A stretch of 64,000 nt of DNA from Gammaproteobacteria bacterium (GCA_026706935.1 JAPOXV010000018.1:496001-560000); one strand, 5' to 3'. Positions 1 through 8,663 are shown, numbered from the stretch's first letter. The notes: generated from the letters alone by a model not told the origin. Numbers and translations are program-made.

Positions 1-407
1 GTTGAAGGGTACGGGTCATTCAATGTGAGCGGTGCGGTACTCAAATGCTCAGACCCATCCATCACCACGTATTCACGGGTAGCCCACGAGAAGTAAGGTT
101 CCGCTTTCTGTTGAAAAGTATCGCTTGGTTCGCGATTTTGGTCAGTTCTAGCCGGTGTCTGCGCTTCAGCGAACCAAAGCTGTGCCATGCCGTCCCAGCT
201 CATTTCCGATTTATTTGACGACTGGAATAGTTGAGCGATGTAACGAGATGCGCCATCTCTTCCCTGTTCGATCGCACGTTCCTGCGATGCTATTACAGCA
301 GGCATATGGTTTTTGTACCACTGCATGATTAATTCATCCCGAGATGAACCTTCTCGACGCTTTATCAGGAAGATCATCTTCACTCTTTCGTTCGGTTCGA
401 TTGTCAT
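1..407 (-). CDS. EthD domain-containing protein, C-terminus cut by the window edge
   Basis: The reading frame starts at an ATG (405-407) behind a good ribosome binding site (AGGAGA about 7 bases upstream) and stays open to base 1, so about 135 residues are visible and the stop lies outside the window. The N-terminus reads MIFLIKRREGSSRDELIMQW, the usual opening of the EthD/dimeric alpha-beta barrel fold. These are small ferredoxin-like-fold proteins, often found beside oxidative degradation genes; many have no known reaction. The gene lies 59 bases downstream of the membrane-protein gene on the same strand and could be co-transcribed with it. No catalytic residue can be named, so the family assignment is by motif only. 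Confidence 0.75.
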   Translation of the reverse strand, partial: MTIEPNERVKMIFLIKRREGSSRDELIMQWYKNHMPAVIASQERAIEQGRDGASRYIAQLFQSSNKSEMSWDGMAQLWFAEAQTPARTDQNREPSDTFQQKAEPYFSWATREYVVMDGSEHLSTAPLTLNDPYPS

Positions 408-466
408 GGCTGGCTCTCCTAAAGTGTTAAGTCACATTTCGTTTGATCGTGAGATTAATGTGGATG

Positions 467-1147
467 CTATTCCCGAGTCTCCATCACATGGCGAATCCAG
501 TATTTATCTCGAGCCTTTTCATAACTCGCTCTCGATATTTTTCCTTCGTCAACGAGAGCCTCAAGCTCTTCAAGACGGTCTTCAAGTGATGCTTCTTGCC
601 CCTTACGATTGATCTCGTGATGGTCAGGTGTCAGCAGCGATCGATCTTGAAATCCGTAACTTGCTTCCCGATAAGCTACCTTTCGATTCACACGTCTGAT
701 TTCCTGAAACATGAGCTCGACTACGACCAAAGCTGAGAAGCAAGCGACGCTCCACAACATGCCAATGCTTCCGAAGACGTAAACGACGAGGGCGATATTC
801 GGCAGCTGAACTAGCAACGCGAGTAGCCCGAGTAGATTCCGCCGCAGTTTATTTGTACGGCGACTTTCGTGCTCATCTGGATTGAGTTGAGTGTCATCGA
901 GATTCTCGGTTTGAAGAAGCCAACCAATTCGATCGACTTCACTCGCAACATATCGGAATAACTGCGATAACGCAACGAGACCAAGTATTAACAACCCAGC
1001 CTGCCATCCAATCAATAGAAGTGCCCCGATTGCGATGGCGGCGTATAACGCAACTATGGCAATGTAGAGCGTTCCCTTCCAAAGCCGTCGTAGTTTTATG
1101 AGGTATTTGTTTTCACTAGGAACATCGCTCACGTCATTCGCCTCCAT
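467..1147 (-). CDS. Membrane protein with SHOCT-like C-terminal tail
   Basis: I do not recognise a specific family. From the ATG at 1147 the protein has about 226 residues. Two hydrophobic hairpins (four likely membrane segments) are separated by a polar stretch of about 40 residues. The charged C-terminal tail reads LEELEALVDEGKISRASYEK, which resembles the SHOCT oligomerisation motif (short helices with a G-x-I-S/T turn). An in-frame TTG at 1201 would add 18 residues, but no ribosome binding site precedes it; before the ATG there is a weak GAGG. The function is unknown, and the SHOCT match is a visual resemblance. Confidence 0.7.
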   Translation of the reverse strand: MEANDVSDVPSENKYLIKLRRLWKGTLYIAIVALYAAIAIGALLLIGWQAGLLILGLVALSQLFRYVASEVDRIGWLLQTENLDDTQLNPDEHESRRTNKLRRNLLGLLALLVQLPNIALVVYVFGSIGMLWSVACFSALVVVELMFQEIRRVNRKVAYREASYGFQDRSLLTPDHHEINRKGQEASLEDRLEELEALVDEGKISRASYEKARDKYWIRHVMETRE

Positions 1148-1301
1148 GCGTTCGGAATCGCCTCGTCTACTTTGAATATTTGCGCGCGTGGCAGTGGTCA
1201 AGATTAGACACTATCATCGCTTACTACGTCAATTCAGTCGAGTGCAGCACGATGAGAACTCATATCGGGAATAAGGCACGAGTTAACTGTGGGGAATTCT
1301 C

Positions 1302-1958
1302 ATGGAGGAGATAGCGCTGCGCTTCAATCGATTCACTGAAGACGACATGCAAAAACGAGCCAAGTCATTTCGTGCACATATGGTTGAGCGACGCACAGTA
1401 CGTGCGTTCGACGAGCGTCCGATTCCACCGAGTGTATTAGACGATGCGCTTCAAGTCGCTGCATCAGCACCGAGTGGCGCAAACCGTCAACCGTGGCGAT
1501 TCGTCGTCATTGAAGATCCAAATCTAAAACGCCGTATCCGGAGCGCGGCCGAGAAAGAAGAACGAGAGTTTTACTCGACAAGAGCGCCTGACGAATGGCT
1601 TGAAGCGCTTGAACCACTTGGTACGGACGAGAATAAGCCGTTTCTTACTGAAGCGCCTGCATTGATTGCCATATTCTTAGAGAGATTTGGAATAGATTCT
1701 GATGGAAATCGGGTAAAGAACTACTATATGACAGAATCTGTCGGTATCGCGACTGGGTTCCTAATCTCAGCATTGCACCACGCGGGACTAGCTACGTTAA
1801 CGCACACACCCAGTCCAATGCGCTTTCTAAATGAGATACTGGACCGACCCACGCGAGAACGACCTTATCTGCTACTTGTCGTCGGTTATCCGAAAAACGA
1901 CGCCACGGTTCCAGCTATCGAGCGACTTCCGATCGAAACAGTCGTCACGCACCTCTGA
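1302..1958 (+). CDS. Nitroreductase-fold flavoprotein, iodotyrosine deiodinase (IYD) type
   Basis: An FMN-dependent nitroreductase-superfamily protein of 218 residues whose sequence follows the iodotyrosine deiodinase branch. It has the N-terminal RRTVRAF FMN-binding segment (R30, R31), APSGANRQPW, and the central block ESVGIATGFL-ALHHAGL-THTPSPM. The active-site lid residues that bind the zwitterion of halotyrosine in characterised IYD are present with the right spacing: E87, Y91 and K112. In vertebrates IYD removes iodide from mono- and diiodotyrosine, and bacterial homologues dehalogenate halotyrosines. Here it stands alone between a membrane-protein gene and a convergent PhyH gene. Substrate is inferred from the lid residues. 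No selenoprotein or thioredoxin partner is nearby. A perfect 16-base palindrome overlaps the stop codon. Confidence 0.88.
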   Translation: MEEIALRFNRFTEDDMQKRAKSFRAHMVERRTVRAFDERPIPPSVLDDALQVAASAPSGANRQPWRFVVIEDPNLKRRIRSAAEKEEREFYSTRAPDEWLEALEPLGTDENKPFLTEAPALIAIFLERFGIDSDGNRVKNYYMTESVGIATGFLISALHHAGLATLTHTPSPMRFLNEILDRPTRERPYLLLVVGYPKNDATVPAIERLPIETVVTHL

Positions 1959-1970
1959 TTCGCGAATCAG
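1955..1970. repeat. 16-bp perfect palindrome over the stop codon
   Basis: CTGATTCGCGAATCAG is perfectly self-complementary and contains the TGA stop of the deiodinase-like gene. It lies between two convergent genes. It has no downstream T-run, so it could be a weak terminator, an mRNA 3' stabilising hairpin, or chance. Confidence 0.5.
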
Positions 1971-2005
1971 GAATTCCGACGCATGTCCCTCTTTGACGAA
2001 TTCAA

Positions 2006-2953
2006 CTAGATGAGCCAGTCGTCCCACATGTTGGTCGAAGTTGGAACAGGATCTTCGCGGAAATGTCGCGTATCAACCCACCATTGATGCTTGTCTCCTG
2101 GTCCTAGATCGTCATCATCGTAGAAGGTATAGCCGGATTTCTGGAAATCACAAGGGATCGCATATCGGATACGTGGTTGGTCTGTCTCCGCTGAATAGTT
2201 AACGCCAGCAGAATGAATCAAGCGTGGATGCCAAAACACGACATCCCCAGCCTCCCCCGTAAACTCGACTGGTACGGTATCTTTCAAGATTGCCTTGAAT
2301 TCTCTATCGAACTCACGCTTTATACGTTGATTGAAGTGCGCACCCTGACACGATGTCCAGAATCGATGCAATCGTACGTGCGAACCTGGCCAAACCGTGA
2401 ATGCACCCATGTTAGGAGAGATTTTGTCAATTAGCACCATAGCACTCAGTTGTGCTGCTGAATGGTCTACGTGTGGTCCAAGTCGTCCGGCTACCGAAGG
2501 CAACTTTGGTAGGATGACGTAGACGCCCCGAACGCGCTTAGCTAGCTCTAGTTGTTCACCTAGAAATTGCCAGACGACAGAGCGTACGCGAGGGTGATTC
2601 GCCGTCACGCCAAGCAAAAGGGACTCTCGACCGTACCGATGTGGTGAGCGCATTTTCCATGCGGAGTTTTGGAGAACGCCGACTTTCGCTGCCGCACTCT
2701 TCGGCCACCGTTTATGCGGTTCATCTGACCAAGACGACGGGTCATCTTGTGACATCACGCCATCTGGAACGGTTTCCCAAACGTAATCGATGACTTCTCT
2801 GAACTCATCTGTAGCGTGTACAAGACCCTGCTTGACAATAAATCCGTAATTCTTGAAATGTTCTATTTCGCCGGAGGAAAGCATTAGCCGCGTGTTATCC
2901 ACTATCTCAGATTCGTACGGAACTGGGTTTCGGATGGTCGTGTCGCTAGCCAA
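2006..2953 (-). CDS. Phytanoyl-CoA dioxygenase (PhyH) family protein
   Basis: A 315-residue Fe(II)/2-oxoglutarate-dependent dioxygenase of the PhyH family. The metal-binding facial triad is visible as H161-x-D163 and H247 (HPRLIHSAG). Arginines at 261 and 263 can bind the 2-oxoglutarate carboxylate. PhyH proteins hydroxylate a carbon beside a carbonyl or in small metabolites such as phytanoyl-CoA, ectoine or phosphonates, so the substrate cannot be read from sequence. The gene is convergent with the deiodinase-like gene (47-base gap) and divergent from tesB-like (83 bases). It is one of four PhyH-family genes in the window. No signal peptide is visible, so a cytoplasmic location is expected. 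Confidence 0.88.
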   Translation of the reverse strand: MASDTTIRNPVPYESEIVDNTRLMLSSGEIEHFKNYGFIVKQGLVHATDEFREVIDYVWETVPDGVMSQDDPSSWSDEPHKRWPKSAAAKVGVLQNSAWKMRSPHRYGRESLLLGVTANHPRVRSVVWQFLGEQLELAKRVRGVYVILPKLPSVAGRLGPHVDHSAAQLSAMVLIDKISPNMGAFTVWPGSHVRLHRFWTSCQGAHFNQRIKREFDREFKAILKDTVPVEFTGEAGDVVFWHPRLIHSAGVNYSAETDQPRIRYAIPCDFQKSGYTFYDDDDLGPGDKHQWWVDTRHFREDPVPTSTNMWDDWLI

Positions 2954-3036
2954 TTCGTTTCGCGATTCAGGCGCAGTCTGACAATGCCGAGTCGGCGTTA
3001 TTACGCAGCTATCATATCGCGCTTCAAGAAAGCAAG

Positions 3037-3891
3037 GTGCGGCACTCCAGGATGCATCGGTTTGACGATGTGATCAGTCTTGACCAATCTGCAGAAGATC
3101 GATTCGTAGGCGCAAAGAGTCCCGATCAGGCTGAGCGCATGTTCGGTGGATTTCTCATCGGTCAAGCGTTAGCAGCGTGCCAAGCTACGACAGACTCGGA
3201 CCGCGCTGTACATTCATTACACTGTTATTTTTTGCGGCCTGGTGATACGAGCGAGCGAGTCGAATACATCGTATCAAGGATCCGTGACGGTCGAAGCTTC
3301 TCCCACCGGCAGGCTACCGCAATTCAAAATGGAAAGGAAGTATTTCACATGGTGTGTTCGTACGCGATCGCGTCCGAGAGTCCGACATTTGTTGGCGAGG
3401 TAGCACCGAAAGTCCCTCCGCCACAGGAAGTTGACTATACGTACGAAGACTTCTGCCGAGACCAGATGCCCGATCCGGACTACATTCGTGACGTCAAGAA
3501 CCGACCGTTCGAGATCAAATACATCAATCCACCTACTCGCTTCGAACAATGCGATACATTAGAAAACCAGCTCATGTGGATGAGACTGAACTGTGACGTC
3601 TCAGAAGATCCTCACGTCCATGACGCAGGAGTCGCATACCTCTCCGACAGCACACTCATCGACCATATCACGTTGCCACACGGGAAGCGATGGCAAGACT
3701 CAGATTTCGACGGAACGAGCCTGGACCATGCAATGTGGTTCCATCAGACTGTGCGTGCCGATGAGTGGTTGCTATTCGATCAGAAAGTTGAGTGGACGGG
3801 TGACGGTCGTGGGGTCGCATCGGGACGTATCTACACTGAGAAGGGATCGCTTGCAGCAACATGTGTGCAAGAAGGCTTAATGCGGTTCTGA
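3037..3891 (+). CDS. Acyl-CoA thioesterase II (TesB-like)
   Basis: A 284-residue double-hotdog thioesterase that hydrolyses acyl-CoA to free acid and CoA. TesB signatures are clear: QAERMFGGFLIGQAL near residue 33, LHCYFLRPGD near 61, GRSFSHRQ near 86, and the C-terminal SLDHAMWFH and CVQEGLMRF. D230 and Q278 correspond to the catalytic Asp and Gln of the family. Length matches the usual 280-290 residues. The start shown is GTG at 3037; an ATG at 3052 is an equally acceptable start and gives MHRFDDVISL. The gene is 76 bases upstream of a luciferase-like gene on the same strand, possibly co-transcribed. The chain-length preference cannot be inferred. Confidence 0.92.
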   Translation: MRHSRMHRFDDVISLDQSAEDRFVGAKSPDQAERMFGGFLIGQALAACQATTDSDRAVHSLHCYFLRPGDTSERVEYIVSRIRDGRSFSHRQATAIQNGKEVFHMVCSYAIASESPTFVGEVAPKVPPPQEVDYTYEDFCRDQMPDPDYIRDVKNRPFEIKYINPPTRFEQCDTLENQLMWMRLNCDVSEDPHVHDAGVAYLSDSTLIDHITLPHGKRWQDSDFDGTSLDHAMWFHQTVRADEWLLFDQKVEWTGDGRGVASGRIYTEKGSLAATCVQEGLMRF

Positions 3892-3967
3892 AGCCGGAAA
3901 TTTCGTGATTGATACTGAACCGCGATGAGAAAACTTAAACAAATCAAACAAATATGAGGAGTAATTC

Positions 3968-4972
3968 ATGAAATTGAGCTTAGGCGTAGGACCGATGGGA
4001 CCACCCGGCGGCGACATGATTATCGAACATGCCAAGTTTGCCGAGAATCTTGGCTATGACACGATTTGGACGTCCGAGATCTACGGATCTGACTGTTTTA
4101 CACCTCTAGCATGGATTGGGGCAAATACCGAGCGAATCAATCTCGGAACTTCGATCATGCAAATCTCGGCACGATCGCCAGCCAGTGCAACCATGCACGC
4201 CGTCACGCTGGACTACCTATCGAATGGACGTATGAAACTGGGAATCGGCGTATCTGGTCCACAAGTCGTAGAAGGCTGGTATGGGCAACCGTATCCGAAA
4301 CCACTAGCCCGGACGCGAGAATGGATCTCGATTTTCCGCGATATCGTTTCAAGAGAAGGACCTGTTTCCTTCGATGGCAAGCACTACCAGCTCCCGCTTG
4401 ACGGAGGTACTGGACTTGGCAAACCGTTGAAACTCATCCTACACCCGGTGCGCGAAGAGATACCTCTGTACCTAGGTGCGGAGGGACCTAAGAATGTCGC
4501 GCTCGGCGCCGAACTCTGTGACGGCTGGATTCCTATGTTTCTCTCGCCGTATCGCATGGACAGTCTCTACGGGGAATCACTGAAACAGAAACGGGCTGAC
4601 TTTGACATCTGTGCGCCCGTCACTGTCATCGTTACTGACGATATCCAAAGCGGTATTGATTCGGTCAAACAGAATGTCGGGTTTTATGTAGGTGGCATGG
4701 GAGCTAAATCGTTTAACGTGCACAAAGACCATATTTCGAGGATGGGATTTGAAGAAGAAGCGAATCATGTTCAGGAACTCTTTATGAGTGGTCGACGCGA
4801 CGAAGCGATGGCGGCTGTCCCAAACGAACTCTGCGACGAGATCTCGCTCATTGGACCTAAAGAGCGTATTCGCGAGAGATTGGCGGCGTGGCGCGAAAGC
4901 CCAGTTACGACGATCAATGTATCCACAGGTAATCGCGACACTCTTGCGTTCATGGCCGAGGAAGTACTTTAA
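3968..4972 (+). CDS. LLM-class oxidoreductase, probably F420-dependent
   Basis: A 334-residue luciferase-like TIM barrel starting at ATG behind AGGAG. Typical landmarks are the N-terminal MKLSLGVGPMGPPGGD, the AENLGYDTIWTSE segment, a barrel strand INLGTSIMQISARSP, and the LSNGRMKLGIG turn. The pattern resembles the Rv3520c-type F420-dependent group, but F420 and FMN users are hard to tell apart by eye and no F420 biosynthesis gene is in this window. Proteins of this group carry out hydride-transfer or monooxygenase reactions on unknown substrates. It follows the TesB-like gene by 76 bases. It is one of five luciferase-like genes here and is not closely similar to the other four. Confidence 0.85.
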   Translation: MKLSLGVGPMGPPGGDMIIEHAKFAENLGYDTIWTSEIYGSDCFTPLAWIGANTERINLGTSIMQISARSPASATMHAVTLDYLSNGRMKLGIGVSGPQVVEGWYGQPYPKPLARTREWISIFRDIVSREGPVSFDGKHYQLPLDGGTGLGKPLKLILHPVREEIPLYLGAEGPKNVALGAELCDGWIPMFLSPYRMDSLYGESLKQKRADFDICAPVTVIVTDDIQSGIDSVKQNVGFYVGGMGAKSFNVHKDHISRMGFEEEANHVQELFMSGRRDEAMAAVPNELCDEISLIGPKERIRERLAAWRESPVTTINVSTGNRDTLAFMAEEVL

Positions 4973-5123
4973 ACAACAGCATGCATGCGGCGTTGGCATG
5001 TGTCAGCGCCATATGCCGTCATCTACCAAGCGCGACAGCACGCCATGCCGCGCGCACACAAATGTATAGATCTCACTAAATATCGTTATATATCAAACAA
5101 TTATTGAACTTATTTAGGTCAAC

Positions 5124-5855
5124 TTAATCGTACTGTGCCGCCTCTCCAGTCATCGGTACGAAGCGCACCGGGAGGATCACAGTTCGATTGAGCTCACTCT
5201 CGCTCACTTTCTCTACGAGAACCAACTCTTGATATCCGTCATAGTCGCCAACTGGCAACACCATTTTGCCACCAATTCTTAATTGTGAGACGAGTTCTGG
5301 TGGTAGCTTTGGTGCAACAGCTGTCACCATGATTTTGTCAAACGGCGCGTTCTCTGGCCATCCAAACCAACCATCTCCAACGCGGACGAATATGTTGCCG
5401 TATCCGAGTCGCACTAGGAGCGATTCGGCTTCCTTCGCTAATGGTTCAACGATTTCGATCGTATAGACGTTGTCGACGAGCTCGGCGAGGATCGCTGCTT
5501 GATAGCCAGAACCTGTTCCTATTTCCAGCACCGTATCGGTCGAATCAAGTTCTAATACATGTGTCATAAGCGCAACGATGAACGGTTGGGAGATCGTCTG
5601 ACCGTGCCCTATTTCAAGTGGTTGGTTCGCGAATGCGAAACGGCGTTGCTCCACAGGTACGAACTCAGAGCGGTCAACTTTTCGAAGCGCAGTAATCACG
5701 GCCGGGTTGATGCTGGATACCCCGGTATAGTCGACACTAAAGCGTGTCATCGACGCGATCTCCCGCAACATTTCCTCTGACTTTTGTGGATTCGCGTCGT
5801 GACAGGCGCACAACCCAAGCGCTAAAAAAGCACCTACGAGAGGCGCAGGACGCAT
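5124..5855 (-). CDS. pcm: Protein-L-isoaspartate O-methyltransferase with lipoprotein-like leader
   Basis: Repairs isoaspartyl residues in aged proteins using S-adenosylmethionine. The catalytic domain is complete: the GHGQTISQPFIVALM segment, SAM motif VLEIGTGSGYQAAIL, and the C-terminal PPELVSQLRIGGKMVLPVG. The start chosen is ATG at 5855, five bases after the gloB stop; an in-frame TTG at 5867 overlaps gloB. The unusual part is the N-terminus: M-R-P-A-P followed by a hydrophobic run and L-C-A-C (Cys16, Cys18), which reads as a short lipoprotein or secretion signal. Most Pcm proteins are cytosolic without a leader. If processed, this one would act in the periplasm. It is co-transcribed with gloB. 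Confidence 0.9.
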   Translation of the reverse strand: MRPAPLVGAFLALGLCACHDANPQKSEEMLREIASMTRFSVDYTGVSSINPAVITALRKVDRSEFVPVEQRRFAFANQPLEIGHGQTISQPFIVALMTHVLELDSTDTVLEIGTGSGYQAAILAELVDNVYTIEIVEPLAKEAESLLVRLGYGNIFVRVGDGWFGWPENAPFDKIMVTAVAPKLPPELVSQLRIGGKMVLPVGDYDGYQELVLVEKVSESELNRTVILPVRFVPMTGEAAQYD

Positions 5856-5860
5856 CAGAT

Positions 5861-6655
5861 TTACCAACTATTGCGCAATTCACGCAGTTTTAAAAATACT
5901 TCCTTCGGCGTAGGCGAATCAGACAGGTCGCCAAAGGTCTCTTTCAGTGTTGCAATGACGGTTGGACTGTGAAGTCGGAAGAACGTATTGATCTTCTCTT
6001 CCTGTTCCAAGTCAGTTATAAGGCAGTCGGCCGGATCGTGAGATCCTTCCAGTTCGCCCAGGAGTGAGCGTGCGTCTTCATTGTCAGGTTCTCGGTTCAG
6101 CGTGAATCTAAGGTTGTTTTCGAGGTAATCGTGTCCTGGGTAGATCTGAGTGTTCTTCGGTAATTTCGCTAATTGCGAAACAAATGTGTCGTAGAGTTCC
6201 TCTGGATGTCCACCACCGTGGCAGTTCCCCGCTCCTGCATTGAAGAGAGTGTCACCAGAAAAAAGTGCAGGTTGGTCCGTATGCGCGAGCATACAAATAT
6301 GACTCATGGTATGGCCAGGCGTGTCTAATGCTTCGAGTACGACACGTTTGCCGACCGTAACTGTGTCACCGGCCTGTAAACCGACGTCCATGCCAGCGAT
6401 TTTTGAAGACGCGCCATGATGAGCGAGTAGCTTTGCACCAGTCGCATCAATCACCGCTTGATTGCCACCTGTATGGTCGCCATGTTCATGCGTGTTCAAG
6501 ACTTGCGTAATCTGCCATCCACGATCCTTCGCGGCACGTAGGCATTTTTCGTGGTCTAACGGGTCAATCGCTAGTGCTTCACCAGTTTCTTCACAGGCGA
6601 TCAAGTAGTTGAAATTACGCAAGGCATTTCCAGTCCAAATCTGCTCTACAAGCAC
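5861..6655 (-). CDS. gloB: Hydroxyacylglutathione hydrolase (glyoxalase II)
   Basis: Hydrolyses S-D-lactoylglutathione to D-lactate and glutathione, the second step of methylglyoxal detoxification. The 264-residue protein has the metallo-beta-lactamase fold with the motif THEHGDH (H56, H58, D60, H61), H115 in DTPGHT, D135 in SGDTLF and H175 in YPGHDY, a full binuclear metal site. The C-terminal helical region that binds the glutathione thioester is present, as in the usual 250-260-residue enzyme. It is the first gene of a pair with pcm and is divergent from the carboxylase operon. No glyoxalase I is seen nearby. Confidence 0.93.
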   Translation of the reverse strand: MLVEQIWTGNALRNFNYLIACEETGEALAIDPLDHEKCLRAAKDRGWQITQVLNTHEHGDHTGGNQAVIDATGAKLLAHHGASSKIAGMDVGLQAGDTVTVGKRVVLEALDTPGHTMSHICMLAHTDQPALFSGDTLFNAGAGNCHGGGHPEELYDTFVSQLAKLPKNTQIYPGHDYLENNLRFTLNREPDNEDARSLLGELEGSHDPADCLITDLEQEEKINTFFRLHSPTVIATLKETFGDLSDSPTPKEVFLKLRELRNSW

Positions 6656-6785
6656 AATAACCTCCCTATCTCAAGATGCACATCGTCAGTTCTACGCTTC
6701 CCAAAGACTTAGCAGTGTGAAGCATTGACGGCACATGCATGACCAAAGAATATCAAAGCGGCGCACGCGCTTGTCGAGCTGACGT

Positions 6786-6799
6786 TGCACATTTGTGCA
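6786..6799. promoter_or_regulatory. Inverted repeat in the gloB / carboxylase-operon divergent region
   Basis: TGCACA-TT-TGTGCA is a perfect 6+2+6 inverted repeat in the 295-base region between the divergent gloB and HMG-CoA-lyase-like genes, 131 bases from the gloB start and 152 from the other. This is a position and symmetry suitable for an operator. No regulator gene is linked, and a repeat of this size can arise by chance. I see no gene in the rest of this region. Confidence 0.3.
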
Positions 6800-6950
6800 C
6801 AAAACGAGATTGTCAAATCCTTCGATCGTCGTTGGTAGAATAAATCTAGCGTTGCGAACCGCTCAGCGTAGCTGTCCGTCTTACCCGATCGCGGCAAGAC
6901 CTATCGTGTCGAGTGTGCACGCTTTCCCACGAGTGGAGATGAAATAAACC

Positions 6951-8045
6951 ATGAGCAATCTACCTGAATCTGTATTGATCGTCGACGACACGATGCGCGA
7001 GGGTCTTCAGATAGAAAGTCCTGATATCCCTGTTTCAGAGAAATTGCGCTTGTTGAACGCCATTAGTGAAATGGGTGCGAAGACGATCTCAATCGGCTCA
7101 TTCGCGCATCCAAAGTGGACACCATCGATGGCATGCATCGATGAAATTGCGGAACAGTTTGAACCGAAACCAGGTATCAAGTACACCGCGGCGGTATTCA
7201 ACAAGCGTGGATTCGATCGCGCGGATGCTTACTATCCGAAGGTCGACGTACGTGGTCGAAGCTTCGGATCGCATGTTGAGCTGTGCGACACCTTCGCTCG
7301 AAGAAACTACAACCGAACGAAGGGTGAGCAAATGGCAGGTGTTGCTGGCGCCGTCGAAAACGCACGAAAAGCTGGTGCCGAGCATGGTTCCGTCGCGCTA
7401 GGTAATCCGTTTGGTTCGAACTTTGAAGGACCATTTTCTCTCGCTCAGCGCATGGAGTTATTGGACTTTATGGTTGAGCAATGGCACAACGGCGGACTGA
7501 CAGTCAAGCGCGTCTCATTTCTTGATGCGATGGGATGGAATATGCCTCACACGACGGGCGAGTTCATTCAAGCTATCCGTGACAAATACCTAGAGATCGA
7601 AGATTTCCATATGCACTTGCACAACACCCGTGGCGCGACGATCGCAAGTTATTACGAGGCACTAACCTTAGGTGCACGCGAATTTGACACTTCACTCGGC
7701 GGGATGGGCGGGTGCCCCTATTGTGGAAATGGCCGAGCCGCCGGTCATGTACCAACCGAGGACATGGTGCACATGTGTCATCAAATGGGTATCGAAACTG
7801 GCTACGATCTCGATAAGGTTATCGAAGCTGCATGTATCGCTGAGGAAGTTGTCGGTCATCCACTTTGGGGGCACGTTTCTAAGTCAGGTCCACTTCCATC
7901 AGAACGAGAGGTCTATCCTGCAGACATGCCTTTCGTCGAAACACTTGACCAAGCGGCACACTTCCGAAAAGGTTCGTCTGTTTATGAAGGGCAGATTTCG
8001 CCGTGGCGAGAAGGCGACGCGCTAACGCGCCCGAGCGCAGCGTAA
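6951..8045 (+). CDS. HMG-CoA lyase-like (HMGL family) aldol lyase
   Basis: A 364-residue HMGL/DRE-TIM metalloenzyme behind a clear site (GGAGATG) that opens the carboxylase operon. HMG-CoA lyase splits HMG-CoA to acetyl-CoA and acetoacetate. The scaffold is recognisable: DDTMREGLQIE near the N-terminus, HMHLHNTRG, and SLGGMGGCPY with the catalytic loop Cys, followed by HVPTEDMV. Three positions that hold metal or catalytic residues in HMG-CoA lyase are changed: RDGLQ is REGLQ, HxHDTYG is HLHNTRG, and GNLATED is GHVPTED. It is also longer than the usual ~300 residues, with a C-terminal extension after the barrel. The substrate is therefore probably a different 3-hydroxy-3-methyl acyl-CoA or related acid. 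Context points to branched or isoprenoid acyl-CoA breakdown. Confidence 0.82.
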   Translation: MSNLPESVLIVDDTMREGLQIESPDIPVSEKLRLLNAISEMGAKTISIGSFAHPKWTPSMACIDEIAEQFEPKPGIKYTAAVFNKRGFDRADAYYPKVDVRGRSFGSHVELCDTFARRNYNRTKGEQMAGVAGAVENARKAGAEHGSVALGNPFGSNFEGPFSLAQRMELLDFMVEQWHNGGLTVKRVSFLDAMGWNMPHTTGEFIQAIRDKYLEIEDFHMHLHNTRGATIASYYEALTLGAREFDTSLGGMGGCPYCGNGRAAGHVPTEDMVHMCHQMGIETGYDLDKVIEAACIAEEVVGHPLWGHVSKSGPLPSEREVYPADMPFVETLDQAAHFRKGSSVYEGQISPWREGDALTRPSAA

Positions 8046-8057
8046 CGCAGCTTCGAT

Positions 8058-8663
8058 TTGAAGCTCTACCACTGCCGAAGGGCGCGATCGATGCGCCCGC
8101 TCTGGACATTGGAGGAAATGGGACTGGAGTATGAACTCGAGTCTCTTCCCTTTCCGCCTAGGTATCTTGCCAGAGAATACTTAGAAGTGAATCCGTTAGG
8201 TACGGTACCTTGTCTGGTCGATGGCAATGTCAATATGACGGAATCTGCCGGTATTTGCCAGTACCTTGTCGAAAAGTATGGTCCAACCGACCTAGGTTTG
8301 ACTTCGGATCACCCAGATTACCCGCTATATCTAAATTGGCTGCATCGCAGTGACGCAACACTCACCTTTCCTCAAACATTAGTACTGCGATATACACAAC
8401 TTGAACCAGAGGAAAAACGCAATCCACAAGTCGCAAACGACTATCGAAAGTGGTTTGTCGGTCGAATGCGCAGTGTTGAAAGCGCATTGTCCGATCGCAA
8501 CTATCTAGTTGCGAATCGATTCACGATTGCGGATATCTGTATCGCATACGCACTAGTGCTAGCAGATTCGCTCGCCATCAGCGAAGCGTTCACACCTAAT
8601 GTGCAAGACTATTGGCAACGTATGAATGCTCGTCCCGCGTTTCAACGCGCATACGACCTATAA
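8058..8663 (+). CDS. Glutathione S-transferase family protein
   Basis: A 201-residue two-domain GST. The N-terminal thioredoxin-like half contains the RRARSMRPLWTLEEMGLEYE segment, the cis-proline NPLGTVPCL and the glutathione-binding TESAGICQYL. The C-terminal helical half has the conserved N-capping motif FTIADICIAYAL. The start is a TTG at 8058, 12 bases after the HMGL stop, giving the usual MKLYH opening. GSTs conjugate or isomerise electrophiles or use glutathione as cofactor. Being inside the carboxylase operon (13 bases upstream of the carboxyltransferase) suggests a role in handling an acyl intermediate, such as isomerisation, but this is inference. Confidence 0.9.
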   Translation: MKLYHCRRARSMRPLWTLEEMGLEYELESLPFPPRYLAREYLEVNPLGTVPCLVDGNVNMTESAGICQYLVEKYGPTDLGLTSDHPDYPLYLNWLHRSDATLTFPQTLVLRYTQLEPEEKRNPQVANDYRKWFVGRMRSVESALSDRNYLVANRFTIADICIAYALVLADSLAISEAFTPNVQDYWQRMNARPAFQRAYDL

